DNA of 64,000 nucleotides from Lodderomyces elongisporus. Its lineage: Eukaryota; Ascomycota; Pichiomycetes; Serinales; Debaryomycetaceae. The stretch is from NCBI RefSeq assembly GCF_030384665.1, contig NC_083678.1, positions 1,054,001 through 1,118,000 on the forward strand, in the 5' to 3' direction. The notes beneath the pieces are model-generated. The model was not told the DNA's origin and made no database searches. It saw nothing but the letters and a program-made list of their open reading frames with translations. Each line of letters starts with the position of its first letter. Positions within the stretch are counted from its first letter, which is position 1. The position numbers and the translations under genes are program-made. This document shows, piece after piece, positions 48,739-59,758 of the stretch.

Positions 48739-50274
48739 ATGAATGGTTTAGATACTTATATTGCCCAGTTTGTTTATGTCTCCCAAGACACTAAAATTAA
48801 GAAAACTGAAGAAACAGGACGACATTTGCTTCATCTACTAACCATAAACCCTGGACCAAGCGAAGCCAATGCACGAAAACAATTCAAGACCCCTAATGAC
48901 TTTGATCTATACAAAGTTCCAGAGAAATTCAGAAAGTTAGTTGTTTTGCATATACAATTGATGCGAGCCATATATGTGAATAAATCTTTTGTTGAGGCAT
49001 TTGACACATTGAATGAAATGTGTTTATGTCTAGTGCGAGCATGTGAGCAGCAAGATAAATGGATAATGCCAGCCGTTGTAGGTATATTTTCAGAGTTTGT
49101 CATGGTTTACAAAGCAAAAAACAAGAGGGACCCAGAAGATTTGGACTCATTTATGGTGGAAGATAATGAATTTGGAATGGAGTCTGGCGATTCGTCGAGG
49201 AAAAAGAAAAAGCTGAATTTGGAAACATTAATCGATACGCTTCGACGCGGTTTCAATGTAGTTTTCAATGATAAAAATACCGATATCAATCTCAGCAAAA
49301 AACACTATGTCTTCTTTTTCTTGGGCAACTTGATGAAGTATTGTTTCAAGATGGGCAAATTGGACTTTGCCAAAAGTATAATGAAGACAGTTGAGTCGAG
49401 TAGACAAAATTTACCCAATATGTCGCAAAATGTTGCAACGAAAAAGTATGCAATCATGTACTTGTACTACACAGCACTTATTGCTCTTGATGATGGCGAT
49501 TATGTGACTAGCGAGGCAAGATTGGATGAAGCAATGTCACTTGTAAATGACTACAATGTAAATACAAAATCTAGCAAACAAGTACAAAGTCTACTTTTAA
49601 TCTTGATCCCGTTAAAGATATACAACCACGGTAAACTACCAAAAGGTACGATATACAACAACAGCAACAACAGCAACAACAATCTAACCAAAACGGAAAA
49701 CAGTACTGAATTTGATAGCCAAAATAAAACGCAAAAGAATAAAAATAACAAAAAGAAGAGTAATGAGAGCACAACAAACATTGCGCAAAACAAAGGTAAA
49801 AAGGATGAAAGTATTTGGCAACGATTTCCATATCTTGCATTTCTTTATAGGGACAATTTTTTCCCAGCAATGAAACAAGGAAGCTTACTTAAATACGAGA
49901 ATGTAATTGAAGCCAACCAATTGGTCTTGCTACGACGCCACATTTACATATTGATGCAGTTGCTTACACAGTTTGTGCAAGTACAAGTAATCAAAAAGAC
50001 GTATGCGATATGTCAAGAAATTGAAAAAAGCCATATAATAAGTTTGAGTGCATTTCAATTGGGACTAACAATCTCCAAATACTATAGTGACAAAAATCAA
50101 GGTGAATTTAGACTAGACATACTTGTTGATAAAATGCCGACATTAGAAGTAGAGACCATTTTGGCTACTCTAATTAGCCAAGGCAGAATCAATGCCTATA
50201 TTAGTAATGGCAAGCAGTGTGTGGTATTTTCCAAAACCAACCCATTCCCCGCATTTGGAGAGAAAAAGAGGTAA
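48739..50274 (+). CDS. CSN12/PCID2/THP1-type PCI-domain protein
   Basis: A 511-residue protein of the PCI (proteasome, COP9, eIF3) superfamily. The frame extends to a TTG at 48724; the first ATG is 48739 (gcagATGaat). It starts with LDTYIAQFVY, resembling the PCID2 N-terminus (INQYLQQVY). The C-terminal winged helix has YAICQEIEKSHIISLSAFQLGLTISKYY, then PTLEVETILATLISQGRINAYIS and CVVFSKTNPFP, the family closing motif. Relatives are Csn12 (with Thp3, linked to transcription elongation and splicing), Thp1/PCID2 (TREX-2 mRNA export) and proteasome Rpn3 more distantly. A Lys/Glu/Asn-rich segment (about 305-355) interrupts the repeat region. I cannot decide between Csn12 and Thp1. Confidence 0.8.
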   Translation: MNGLDTYIAQFVYVSQDTKIKKTEETGRHLLHLLTINPGPSEANARKQFKTPNDFDLYKVPEKFRKLVVLHIQLMRAIYVNKSFVEAFDTLNEMCLCLVRACEQQDKWIMPAVVGIFSEFVMVYKAKNKRDPEDLDSFMVEDNEFGMESGDSSRKKKKLNLETLIDTLRRGFNVVFNDKNTDINLSKKHYVFFFLGNLMKYCFKMGKLDFAKSIMKTVESSRQNLPNMSQNVATKKYAIMYLYYTALIALDDGDYVTSEARLDEAMSLVNDYNVNTKSSKQVQSLLLILIPLKIYNHGKLPKGTIYNNSNNSNNNLTKTENSTEFDSQNKTQKNKNNKKKSNESTTNIAQNKGKKDESIWQRFPYLAFLYRDNFFPAMKQGSLLKYENVIEANQLVLLRRHIYILMQLLTQFVQVQVIKKTYAICQEIEKSHIISLSAFQLGLTISKYYSDKNQGEFRLDILVDKMPTLEVETILATLISQGRINAYISNGKQCVVFSKTNPFPAFGEKKR

Positions 50275-50659
50275 AATTAATTGATAAATTGAAAAGGAAA
50301 AGAGAAAAAAAAAATAAAGATTGTTACAACATGAGTGTATTTATAAAGGTAAATCTTTTGAGGAAGTATCTGTATGAATGCATTCTAACTTTCATCAATT
50401 GCCCTGTTTGTCAACTAGTAAACGATACTTTTTCAACCATTAGTAGTATGTCATTTTTTAAAAAAAGGACATATGGCAATAAACAAAGCCTCCTCTTATA
50501 GTCAAAAGATACGCAACAAATCATTGAATTAAAAATATAAAAAGTAGAGTCGTTTACTTATTTTGTTTCTTTTCTTTATTTTCTTTATTTTCTTTTTTTC
50601 TGTTTTCCTTTTTCCCCTTTTTTGGCTCATTTTTGTTCCTTCCTTCTCTTCATTTAGCA
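50275..50659. other. Intergenic region between convergent genes
   Basis: A/T-rich 3' regions of the PCI gene and the monooxygenase gene. No other feature is seen. Confidence 0.6.
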
Positions 50660-52855
50660 TTAAACTGCCAATCTCGGCTTCACAAACCTATCAGAATCAA
50701 ATGCAGTGGCGTCTTTTTCAGGAACTTTAACATTTCTTTGGTCAATCATGAAACGAGAAAAGTAATTACAAACTTGATTCAACCCTGTTTCCGAAAACTC
50801 GTTCACTTCAGCAACGTGTCCATCGGGTCTGATGACCAAGATTGCGCCCATTCTTTTATCAATACCATAAGCATCATACATATCAACCTTCTCTTGAGTA
50901 TGGTGGATCTTACCAACGCCTGTCAAGAGCGACCAATAATCTGTACGACCTTTAAAATCTCTACGCCTTGCAAACTCTGGAAAATCATAAAACTCAACAT
51001 CGTTTCTAAACGAAGCATGGATGACAATGGCTTCAATTACGGAATTGAAAAATGCGTTTCTTGGTGTATACCTATTAAGGAATGACCCAGGAGCCATAAG
51101 AATCTCGTTGAAGCTTTGTAACTTTTGCATATTCTCTGGAAAGTGCTTAACATCACCGGCAAAAATGAGCACTCTAAATCGACCATCAGATGGCATACGA
51201 TCAGCAATGTGCCATGGCTTGTGGTCAACCTGGCCCAAGGCTTGCACGCTGAGTAGTCTTCTTCCAATGGGCACTTTAGATGCAAGTGGGCTAAACAATC
51301 CTTCGCTCTCTTGTCCTTCTGCTCGCACAACACCACCAGCTTTGTTAATCAAGACGGAATCCTCATAATCTGAAATAGTACCACTGGCAAACTTGCCACC
51401 TTGCAAAAAAACTTGATGGAATTCATCCATATCGGCTCCCTTTTCCTCACCTTCCAATAACTTTTGATTAGGGATCATTGGTTTGCCACTAAACAATTTG
51501 GAGAACTTCTGGTCAAATGCAATTAAGTCACGAGCTACTTTGATTCTCTCTGACTCATAGGTATCCAAAATCTCCTGCTTGGCCAAGCCTTTACACACCA
51601 ATGCCAATTTGAAACCCAAGTTGTATGTATCTTGCATTGAAACATTCATGCCTTGGCCTGCCTTTGGCGAGTGAGTGTGACATGCATCACCAGAAATGAA
51701 AACTCTTAAATTCTTGTGGAATTGGGGAGAGACTCTCTGGCCAATCTGGTATGCCGTATACCATGTCAAATTGGTCATTTCCAATTTGAATGGTTTAATG
51801 CTTTCTTGTGCTTGCTTGAGGATGGATTCTGGTGTGATTTTGGACCTATCAATTCTACCTTTGGTCTTGACTTTGGGATCATCACAATTAGCCATAAACT
51901 CTCTTTGCGAACCAATGGTCCTTTCGTCTCTAGGAACTTCCTTTAATTGAATGTAAAGTCTAACCATATCGTTTTCTCTTGGAATAACCATCACCGAACC
52001 TGAATTTTTGGAGTGTATAGCACATCGTGATCTAATATCAGGAAAATCGGTGATGGGAACCATATCGAGTACACCCCAAACAAAATCAGTCTGCTCACCT
52101 TCCATATCAATATCCAATTGTTTTCTGACCCATGAGTGTGCGCCATCAGAACCTAATACATACTTGGCGTGAATCAATTCGTAATCTTTTTTGTCGGCAT
52201 CTGCTATATTTGCACTGTAAAAAGATTCTTGGTCGCCATCAAATTGTCGGTACAATCCATTAGCAACTTGTCCTCCATATTGCTCTGGCTTAGCTTGACT
52301 AGTATGCAATTTGCGAACCAATACTTCACAAGCATGCTCCTGTTGGTCATTGGCATCTGCATTGATCTTGATGGAAACTGGCAATAAAGGGCGTTCAACT
52401 CTTGTCTTTCCTCCAGTAAACTGTTTAATTGATTCATCAAACCATGCTTCAATTTTGCCCTGGTGGATCACTGACTCATGATATCTACTGATACCTGGAA
52501 TCGAATCGGGAACTCTTGAAGTTCTAGCTAATTCGCCATCTTCATTTGGCGACCAAAACGACATTTCCTCCATTTGATTAGCACATTTCCAAGCTTGGTC
52601 CATTGTGACCCAATCGAAGCAGTCCTCGCTAAATGATTTAAAGATTTCGAATGATCTACTTTGTATACCATCGGCCTGGCCTGTAAATATCTCATTACTT
52701 CTCTTATCAATGATTCTAAAAGGAATGCCACATCTCGCAAGCCAAAGAGCACACATGTAACCTGAAGGGCCTGCACCAATAATCAACACATCGGTATATG
52801 ACTCTTTAATTGTATTAGCTGTTTCTGTTTCTGTTGTTGTTGTTGCAGCTGGCAT
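50660..52855 (-). CDS. FAD-dependent phenol 2-monooxygenase-like hydroxylase
   Basis: A 731-residue flavoprotein hydroxylase of the phenol hydroxylase class. The FAD Rossmann motif is VLIIGAGPSGYMCALWLARCG (Gly27, Gly29, Gly32) near the N-terminus. The second FAD/NAD motif is LGSDGAHSWVRKQLDI, and the riboflavin-binding GDACHTHSPKAGQGMN is at about 390. The C-terminal thioredoxin-like domain, typical of phenol hydroxylases, is present by length (phenol hydroxylase about 660-700). Similar genes in Candida parapsilosis (MNX1-MNX3) act in 3-oxoadipate and gentisate aromatic catabolism; the resemblance is to the phenol-2-monooxygenase branch, which would convert phenol to catechol. The exact substrate is inference. 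A run of 20 cytosines lies upstream at 53369-53388. Confidence 0.85.
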   Translation of the reverse strand: MPAATTTTETETANTIKESYTDVLIIGAGPSGYMCALWLARCGIPFRIIDKRSNEIFTGQADGIQSRSFEIFKSFSEDCFDWVTMDQAWKCANQMEEMSFWSPNEDGELARTSRVPDSIPGISRYHESVIHQGKIEAWFDESIKQFTGGKTRVERPLLPVSIKINADANDQQEHACEVLVRKLHTSQAKPEQYGGQVANGLYRQFDGDQESFYSANIADADKKDYELIHAKYVLGSDGAHSWVRKQLDIDMEGEQTDFVWGVLDMVPITDFPDIRSRCAIHSKNSGSVMVIPRENDMVRLYIQLKEVPRDERTIGSQREFMANCDDPKVKTKGRIDRSKITPESILKQAQESIKPFKLEMTNLTWYTAYQIGQRVSPQFHKNLRVFISGDACHTHSPKAGQGMNVSMQDTYNLGFKLALVCKGLAKQEILDTYESERIKVARDLIAFDQKFSKLFSGKPMIPNQKLLEGEEKGADMDEFHQVFLQGGKFASGTISDYEDSVLINKAGGVVRAEGQESEGLFSPLASKVPIGRRLLSVQALGQVDHKPWHIADRMPSDGRFRVLIFAGDVKHFPENMQKLQSFNEILMAPGSFLNRYTPRNAFFNSVIEAIVIHASFRNDVEFYDFPEFARRRDFKGRTDYWSLLTGVGKIHHTQEKVDMYDAYGIDKRMGAILVIRPDGHVAEVNEFSETGLNQVCNYFSRFMIDQRNVKVPEKDATAFDSDRFVKPRLAV

Positions 52856-54399
52856 TTTTTATCTTTCTTTTTTTTTCTTCTTCTTCTTCTCTGTGGTTAA
52901 TAATAACAGCCAGTGATTGGAATAATAATAATTTGAATGGGTGAAGGACTTATAATGATTGTAATGATTGTATATAGATTCGAATATGACTATCTTTCAC
53001 CATCCTAGTATAAGTTCGGATTAGAAAAAAAAAGACGAGACATCACCTGGGTTTATATGTACATATTTTCGAAGGTGGGGAAACAAGTTTGAAGAAAGAT
53101 GATAAACTTTCAAAATACAACATTGTCGTTGGCAATAAAAGTATCAAACCAAATGTGATTATAACAAAACGGAAATAGAAATTATTCATTCATTTTTGTC
53201 ACACATTGTTCTCTAGTTGTTTCTCTCTCTCTCTCTCTCTCTCTTTTGTTCTCTGTATTATCATTGAAACCGGTTGATTTTTGTATTAATCCGATGTATT
53301 TCCGAAAACATATGTGTATATATTTTTGTACTCCACCTTCACATGGACCTTCTCAGCACGCTTCCTCTCCCCCCCCCCCCCCCCCCCCGCTTTCTCAAAT
53401 GAATATCTCGAGGTAGTATTCTACATTAGCCACTGGGTTTGGTTTAGTATTATCTACAACTAGTATTATTTCATCAGTCAACCCACTTGAAGAGTATAAG
53501 AAATAAACTATAAAAAATAAAATGAAATAAAAATAAAAATAAAAATAATTTTGTAACATTCGGTTTTCTATGTGTGCGGATTTTCAGAATAACGATATCT
53601 GTCAATGCAAGTCCGAAAAGTGGGGTTAAGCGAAAGTGATAGAGAACGGCCAAGAGAACAAGAAAAAAATTACAAATTACATATTAACGTCTATTCTTAT
53701 AAGCTTTCTCCTTCAGCTTCTTTCTTGTCATCATCTTTTCGGTAAACATTTCAAAAATACTTCTATATTACTTCTTAAATATATATGATGATTTGGATAC
53801 AATATGAGGTGTAGATATATCTGTATATATTTTTCTCTATATTCATACGGTTGGAGCTCTAGTACTACAATTCCAAACCCCACTTTATTTTTGTTGTTTC
53901 CGAAAAAAAAAAGAAAAAGAAAAAAATGGATTCACATGTATTGCAATTTATGTTCCTGCGCTGGGCTCATGACTTTGCATCGTATGCACCTATCCCAGTA
54001 GGTGTATTATAATTATTTATTAATCATGTCTACTTGTAATTTCTCCTATTGCAGTCTCATTGCAATCTAATTGTAGTCTCGTTTGTTTGTTATAGAATTT
54101 AGGTATGTAACAAAACAAGCATTAAAAGTATTTCCGTTTGTAAGCTAGTGTTGCCCAGTCGAAATACAAACAGCTCGGATTTTCAAACAAAAGTGACATA
54201 TCGGAACCTTGTCCATGGTTTTTTTTTTGTATTTTTTTTTTTTTACTTTTGGCAACAATTTCTCAACCATCACATGATTCTTAACAATATCGATTAATTA
54301 ACATAGTCTATTGTTACAAACTACAGACAATACATAAGTGATAAATAAAGAATAATGAATAAAGAATTAGGAGAACAAAAACTACAATAAGAATTATGC
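52856..54399. other. Intergenic region with a C20 tract
   Basis: About 1.5 kb upstream of the monooxygenase gene and containing the RVS167 3' end. It holds TCTCTCTC (53221-53246), a run of 20 cytosines (53369-53388), AAAATAAAAATA repeats (53513-53546) and homopolymer tracts. No coding sequence is supported. Confidence 0.6.
53369..53388. repeat. C20 homopolymer tract
   Basis: Twenty consecutive cytosines, ending with a G. It is the longest of five C/G homopolymer tracts of eleven or more bases in intergenic DNA of this window. Confidence 0.97.
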
Positions 54400-55791
54400 T
54401 CATTGTTTAACATAGTTAGAAGGGAAAACTCCTTGCACTCCATTGTACCTTCCCATCCACCAACCGGGGTCGTCTTTATTGATGATTTCGATGGTTGCAC
54501 CTGCAGGAAAAGTCAAGTCACCTTGGGCTTGTGCAGTATAATCATACATGGCAATACATGTTTCTGAAGATGATGCTGGAGGAGTGTTCATATAAGCAGG
54601 TGGAGCGGAGCCCGTGGCATTGGGCTGTTGATAAGCAGCTGGAGCTGCTGCTCCTGCGGCTGCAGGTTGGCCATAACCTGTTTGTTGTTGTTGTGGTTGT
54701 GGTTGTTGTTGTTGTGGTGGTGGTAGCTGCTGGCCATATGTTGTTTGTGGAGACTGGTAGCCTGCTTGCGGTTGATATCCATACAGTCCAGTCGAAGTTG
54801 GAGATGTAAGCTCTGCGCCTTTATAATCAGGATTGTAACCTACAGGAGCACCACCAGAGTACGCTGGAAGTTCAGTACCAGTGCTTGTAGCAGATAAAGT
54901 AGGGCTGGTAACTGATGCATGGTGCCTTTTCGCCATCTCCAATTTGGACTTTGCGTGGCCAACTTTGAAATGCGTAATGCCAATTGCATCGGTTTGCTCT
55001 TCAATGTTACCCTTTTTCAAGTTGTATGCTTCGAGTATATCATCCGACAAGTTGAAATAAGGAATCTTCATCTCTTCCATAGTGCTGTACATTTGGTAGA
55101 ATATATTCAATTGCATATAGTAGAAGGAGACAAACAATGGACTGATAAACTCACTTTGTTTTTGGAACAAAACAGGAAGTTCATTCTTCATCATCTCGTT
55201 GTAATAATCAAATTCCTGTTGAGCGATTTCCACTTCAGCTTGTGTGCTATACATTTTTTCCTCGTCCTTTGCTGTCCTTTCTTTCTTTTGCTCATACTTG
55301 GTGTATGTTCTTTTGTGCCTATCAAGGTCGATCTGCTTGTGATCTCGTTTGGTGGCCATTTTTCTAATTGCGGCAATAACTTTCAACAACTCCTGTGCTG
55401 GTTCAACAATTCTTTTCTCGATCAATTCCAAATCTGGTTTCAAGGTCTCCTTCAATGTTTTGACCAACTCCCGGTATTGCTCTGCAGCCATAATACCATC
55501 TGGATTGTCTTCGGGAACGGTTGCATTGGGGTCAGATAATTTCCCACTAATGGGTTTATAAATCTCTTCAATTGCTTTGGAAAACTCAATTTGATCATCG
55601 AGCAATCCCGTTATGGCCTGAAAGTATTTCTTGGACTCATCGCTCAATTTCTTTGTCTCGATTTCAATTTCTTGAAATCTTCTTTCGGCATCTTGATAAA
55701 CTGGATCATGAGTGATCTCACCCATATTCATCTTCTGGCGAAAGGTTTGCGGTGCCCTAACAATGGACTTTTTGATACCTTTGAACGACAT
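54400..55791 (-). CDS. RVS167: RVS167, BAR and SH3 endocytosis protein
   Basis: A 463-residue amphiphysin-like protein. The N-terminal BAR domain spans about 1-250 ([20 protein letters not shown] start, [19 protein letters not shown] and [35 protein letters not shown]). It dimerises and senses curved membrane. A Pro/Gln/Gly/Tyr-rich linker (about 290-395) includes PPPQQQQ. The SH3 domain occupies about 405-463 ([30 protein letters not shown] and [19 protein letters not shown]). In yeast it acts with Rvs161 in vesicle scission and actin-patch function. Length (482 in yeast) fits. The ATG at 55791 begins the conserved N-terminus. Confidence 0.96.
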   Translation of the reverse strand: MSFKGIKKSIVRAPQTFRQKMNMGEITHDPVYQDAERRFQEIEIETKKLSDESKKYFQAITGLLDDQIEFSKAIEEIYKPISGKLSDPNATVPEDNPDGIMAAEQYRELVKTLKETLKPDLELIEKRIVEPAQELLKVIAAIRKMATKRDHKQIDLDRHKRTYTKYEQKKERTAKDEEKMYSTQAEVEIAQQEFDYYNEMMKNELPVLFQKQSEFISPLFVSFYYMQLNIFYQMYSTMEEMKIPYFNLSDDILEAYNLKKGNIEEQTDAIGITHFKVGHAKSKLEMAKRHHASVTSPTLSATSTGTELPAYSGGAPVGYNPDYKGAELTSPTSTGLYGYQPQAGYQSPQTTYGQQLPPPQQQQPQPQQQQTGYGQPAAAGAAAPAAYQQPNATGSAPPAYMNTPPASSSETCIAMYDYTAQAQGDLTFPAGATIEIINKDDPGWWMGRYNGVQGVFPSNYVKQ

Positions 55792-55871
55792 GTTTTAATG
55801 TGAATTGAGTTGTGCAGAGGGGCTACAGTAAGTTTCAAAAATTTTATTGGCTGTGTTAGGTGTGGAGTTGT

Positions 55872-55911
<40 letters not shown>

Positions 55912-56800
55912 TGTTGTATGATCCGTTGCACTGGGAAATTGTTGTTTTTTTTCTAACTATGTTGCTGGCTATATTATATTGCTAAATGGATTTTTGACGT
56001 TGATCAACTTTGTCCCTATTTTTTTTGGTTTCCTTTCTCTTTTCTTTTCTGGCCCGGAACCAAAAAAAAAAAAAAAAAAATTAAAAAAAAAAAATCTTAA
56101 GAAAATTAAAATAATATATTTGGGAATTCGGCTTCAAATAGCTCACGCACTTCACACTAAGCCACCCCTATAAATTTTTTGTTCTGTTTTATTTTTGTTC
56201 TTGCCTTTTCTGAGTTTTGCCCAAATATTTCCATTACAGCCAACGAGTCTTGTACAGCAGTAAAGGAGCATATGATATTTAGTATCAAGTTCTAGGTGTT
56301 TTTGTAATGAAAGGCACCAATTGCAGATTAGTCGATTTGACAACATAGAGTTTCTGATGCAATTTCCATACATTGAACCATAAATTGTTTTATATAATTT
56401 AGAAGATAACTAACTACATTGATTAAATATTTAAACTTGTCCGATTCAACTCCTAAGTTAGAACTAATCTTTCAGTACAACCAACATAATAAAAGTTGAA
56501 CTCATTATTTGCTTTGTTTTTTTTTTCTTGTTTATTTCTTCCTTGTTAGACTACTATATCTACTATATATTGTAATGATTCCAAGATCTTTGGAAGTGCC
56601 TTGACCTTTTATAAACATATTCTCCTATATCTATGTTTTGCAACCAAAAAATAAATAAAAAATAAAAAATGCCGACAACAACAGAAACTTAAAGTAAAAA
56701 GTAGAGAGAAAAAAATGGAAAGAAAGAGAAAACAAAAACGATTCACTTCTAGCCTTAATTCAATTCTACAAGCCATTGTGTTTGATTTACCTGCTACAAT
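55792..56800. other. Intergenic region with a GT repeat
   Basis: Upstream of RVS167 (minus strand) and of the peroxidase gene (plus strand). It holds a (GT)n run (55876-55909) and an A18 tract (56061-56078). No gene is convincing. Confidence 0.6.
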
Positions 56801-58027
56801 ATGGAAATGAAAGCCCTGTTCAGCTCATTACGGATACTAGTTACAAAGATTATCTCGTTTGTTTTGGTACCATTGGCTTTTCTCCAATCACTTTATTCTG
56901 ATTTCCCTGGTGAATATGTGTTTGATAGAGCTTACTATTTAGCTGATAGGTATCTTATAAAGGCATTATTCTTTGCAGTTTTTGCTTATAAGCTCAGGTA
57001 CCGAAAACAAATATATCTACATAATGGCTTTCCTTTACAACGGTACCAAGGTTATAATGTATATTTGAGATTTAAATGTGGTTGTCCAAAAGCGCTAAAG
57101 AAAAAAGGGACACCATTAACCCGCCCAATGATTGATTCAGCATTCAAAGTACCAGCAACAGATCCCAACTACATTCTTCAGGTTCAATTTGCAATCAAGG
57201 ATATATTTGCTGTAAACCATGAGGTTGGCTCGTTGGCGCCTATTTTCTTTAAATTGGCGTGGTACTGTTGTGCCACATACGATGCTAACACCCTGTTAGG
57301 CGGCTCCAATGGCGGCTCCAGTGGCGCCACCATAAGATTTGAACCAGAGTTTTTTGATAAAGAACTTATGGGTTTAAATGTTGCACGAAACGCACTAGAG
57401 CAAGTTAAATGCAATTTTCCAGAAATCTCATATGCTGACTTGTGGACATTAGCCGGAAAGCTAGCTATCGAAGAAATGGGTGGCCCCACTATAAAGTGGT
57501 TGCCTGGAAGGTCTGATTATGTGAATACTGAATACGTCGCGCCTCAAGGTTTGCTACCATTTGGAAATAAGAACACAGATCATATTATTAGTATTAGGCA
57601 TACATTCACAAGACTAGGACTTGATGATCAAGAAACAGTTGCATTGATCGGAGCACATGGACTAGGAAGATGCTATAAGTATACCAGTGACTGTGAAGGA
57701 CAATGGAGTAGAGGTCTGCTTCGTTTTTCAAATGAGTTTTTCAGAGTTTTAATATCGGAATCTTGGCATCAAGAAATAGTCCCTGAGACGGGAGGAGTAC
57801 AATATTATAACAACGATAACAGTCTCAGAATGCTTAATACTGATATGGAGTTGCTTCGGGACCCTGGCTACAAAATTTGGGTCCAAGAGTATGCAAAAGA
57901 TGAAAATAGATACTTCAAGGATTTTGCTGAAGCATATGCTAAATTACTAGACTTGCGAATCCGTAGAGATGCTAAAGGAACTGTGATTTTACAAGAATCG
58001 TATATATACAAGCAAAGGAGAAGCTAA
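56801..58027 (+). CDS. Membrane-anchored class-I peroxidase homologue with altered distal haem site
   Basis: A 408-residue protein whose residues about 115-400 align with cytochrome c peroxidase (class I, haem). The proximal side is intact: His286 in LIGAHGLGR (CcP His175), Trp302 in CEGQWSRG (Trp191) and Asp348 in LNTDMELL (Asp235). The distal side is not: the CcP LVRLAWH motif reads FFKLAWY, so the distal Arg is Lys151 and the distal His is Tyr155, with Trp154 kept. Two hydrophobic stretches at about 12-33 and 52-65 suggest an N-terminal membrane anchor rather than a mitochondrial presequence. The fungal family is annotated as putative haem-binding peroxidase. It probably binds haem, but normal peroxide cleavage is doubtful. 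It is followed 430 bp later by BNA2 in the same direction. Confidence 0.9.
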   Translation: MEMKALFSSLRILVTKIISFVLVPLAFLQSLYSDFPGEYVFDRAYYLADRYLIKALFFAVFAYKLRYRKQIYLHNGFPLQRYQGYNVYLRFKCGCPKALKKKGTPLTRPMIDSAFKVPATDPNYILQVQFAIKDIFAVNHEVGSLAPIFFKLAWYCCATYDANTLLGGSNGGSSGATIRFEPEFFDKELMGLNVARNALEQVKCNFPEISYADLWTLAGKLAIEEMGGPTIKWLPGRSDYVNTEYVAPQGLLPFGNKNTDHIISIRHTFTRLGLDDQETVALIGAHGLGRCYKYTSDCEGQWSRGLLRFSNEFFRVLISESWHQEIVPETGGVQYYNNDNSLRMLNTDMELLRDPGYKIWVQEYAKDENRYFKDFAEAYAKLLDLRIRRDAKGTVILQESYIYKQRRS

Positions 58028-58456
58028 AGAGAATCGAGAGAAGACCGAAATAGGACCGATATAGTAGATAAAATTTGAAAAAAAGAAACAAAAAAATGTT
58101 GGTAAAACAATTCAGCTTTGTGTGGAGAATATTCAGTTTGTGTGATAGATTTGTAATCATCTGCTGATTACAAACCTCCACAAAAAAATTCAAGCGAAAA
58201 AAAAAAAAGTGGAAGAAAAGAAAAGAAAAGAAAAGAGAAGAAAAGAAACAGGAGATTTCGGGATTTTTTTTTTGGTTTCAAAGAAGCAACCGTCCTAGTC
58301 TATTTTGTTTTATACAATTAATAATTACCCAAGTAGTCTAAGTCACCTAAACTATAGTTTGATTGTTTTGAGATTCAACATTCAACATTCAACATTTAAC
58401 AATATTGTCATTGTTTTATTAATCCTTCATAGCGATACAATACAAAAAATTTATTC
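58028..58456. promoter_or_regulatory. Spacer, peroxidase homologue to BNA2
   Basis: 429 bp between same-strand genes. It holds A/AG-rich tracts (58198-58250), and ATTCAACATTCAACATTCAACATTTAAC direct repeats at 58375-58400 close to the BNA2 start. Confidence 0.6.
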
Positions 58457-59758
58457 ATGATCCCTTCATTAGAGGACTACGATATTAGTCCACTGTGGGG
58501 CTTCTTGCCCTCGCAACTTCCACTCACAAGATTACCTCAAGACTACTATGCACAATGGGAGACTATTGCTGATAACCTCCCTTCGTTGATCTTGACCAAA
58601 CGAATACGAAATGTTATTGATAAATTACCTTTATTGACAATTGACAACCTCAACAATGATGAAAGGGAATATAGAAGAGCATACCAAGTACTAGGCTTTC
58701 TTGGACACGCCTACGTTTGGGGAACTGATATGCCTATAGATAAACTCCCGCTGCAAATTGCTGAACCTTGGATAGCCGTTGCCGACAAGTTGGGCTTACC
58801 ACCTGTGGGGACATATGCCTCACTTTGCTTGTGGAACTATAAACAGATTATTCCTAGTGATGATATCCTTGATCTCGATAATCTTACATGCATCAATACT
58901 TTTACGGGAGCGATTGATGAGCACTGGTTTTATTTGGTCAGTGTTTATTTTGAACAGAAAGGTGCGTTGGCAATAGCTACAGGTATGGAGGCTCTCAAAT
59001 GTGCTAAAGAAGGCGACATTCCCATGTTAACAAAGAACTTGCAACAAATGGCCGAAGCTATAGATTTACTTGGAACGGCTCTTATGAGAATGGAAGAGAT
59101 GTGTGATCCGCATATTTTCTACTTTAGAATCAGGCCGTACTTGGCAGGATGGAAGAACATGGCTAGTGTCGGACTAGATAATGGTGTGTTTTATGGTAAT
59201 GAAAAAGCACCAAGAGGCTATGCTGGAGGCTCAAATGCACAATCTTCTCTTATACAGTTTTTTGACATCATCTTGGGTGTGAAACATTTTGCTACTGGGG
59301 ATTTGAAAGCCGATAGTTCGTTCATGGATGAGATGCGTCAGTACATGCCTCGGAAACATCGCGAGTTCCTTACCGCATTGGAACCACATTCAACTACTAT
59401 AAAGCAGATTGTGCAAGCTGAAGAAGACAAGGAACTTACATTGGCTTTTGATGCATGTTTGGCAATGTTGAAAGCATTTAGAGATAAACACATACAGATT
59501 GTTACCAGGTATGTTGTTCTCCAGGCCAAAAAGATTAACAAAATGGGTTCGAACTCTACACTCAGATCCGGGTTGGCTCGTAAGAAGCAGAACGGTGAAG
59601 AAAAAGGTACCGGTGGTACTTCCTTGTTACCATTCTTGAAGCAATGTAGAGATGAAACAGGAAATGCTGCCGCTGGTAGTTGGGGTAAACGGATCCTCAC
59701 AGATGGAATGTTGAGACTCAAGTACTCGAAACCCAATGGAATCAATGAAGATGATTAA
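58457..59758 (+). CDS. BNA2: BNA2 indoleamine 2,3-dioxygenase
   Basis: A 433-residue haem enzyme that oxidises tryptophan to N-formylkynurenine, the first step of de novo NAD synthesis in the cytosol. The family segments are present: YDISP.WGFLP at the N-terminus, HAYVWGTDMPIDKLP, LGLPPVGTYAS, the FTGAIDEHWF segment, FYGNEKAPRGYAGGSNAQSS (substrate region) and the haem iron ligand His345 in FRDKHIQIVTRYV. Length is close to human IDO1 (403) and yeast Bna2 (453). A CTG codon occupies the position after SP in the N-terminal segment, where other fungal sequences carry polar residues; decoding as Ser would fit better. The start ATG is the first in frame. Confidence 0.96.
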   Translation: MIPSLEDYDISPLWGFLPSQLPLTRLPQDYYAQWETIADNLPSLILTKRIRNVIDKLPLLTIDNLNNDEREYRRAYQVLGFLGHAYVWGTDMPIDKLPLQIAEPWIAVADKLGLPPVGTYASLCLWNYKQIIPSDDILDLDNLTCINTFTGAIDEHWFYLVSVYFEQKGALAIATGMEALKCAKEGDIPMLTKNLQQMAEAIDLLGTALMRMEEMCDPHIFYFRIRPYLAGWKNMASVGLDNGVFYGNEKAPRGYAGGSNAQSSLIQFFDIILGVKHFATGDLKADSSFMDEMRQYMPRKHREFLTALEPHSTTIKQIVQAEEDKELTLAFDACLAMLKAFRDKHIQIVTRYVVLQAKKINKMGSNSTLRSGLARKKQNGEEKGTGGTSLLPFLKQCRDETGNAAAGSWGKRILTDGMLRLKYSKPNGINEDD

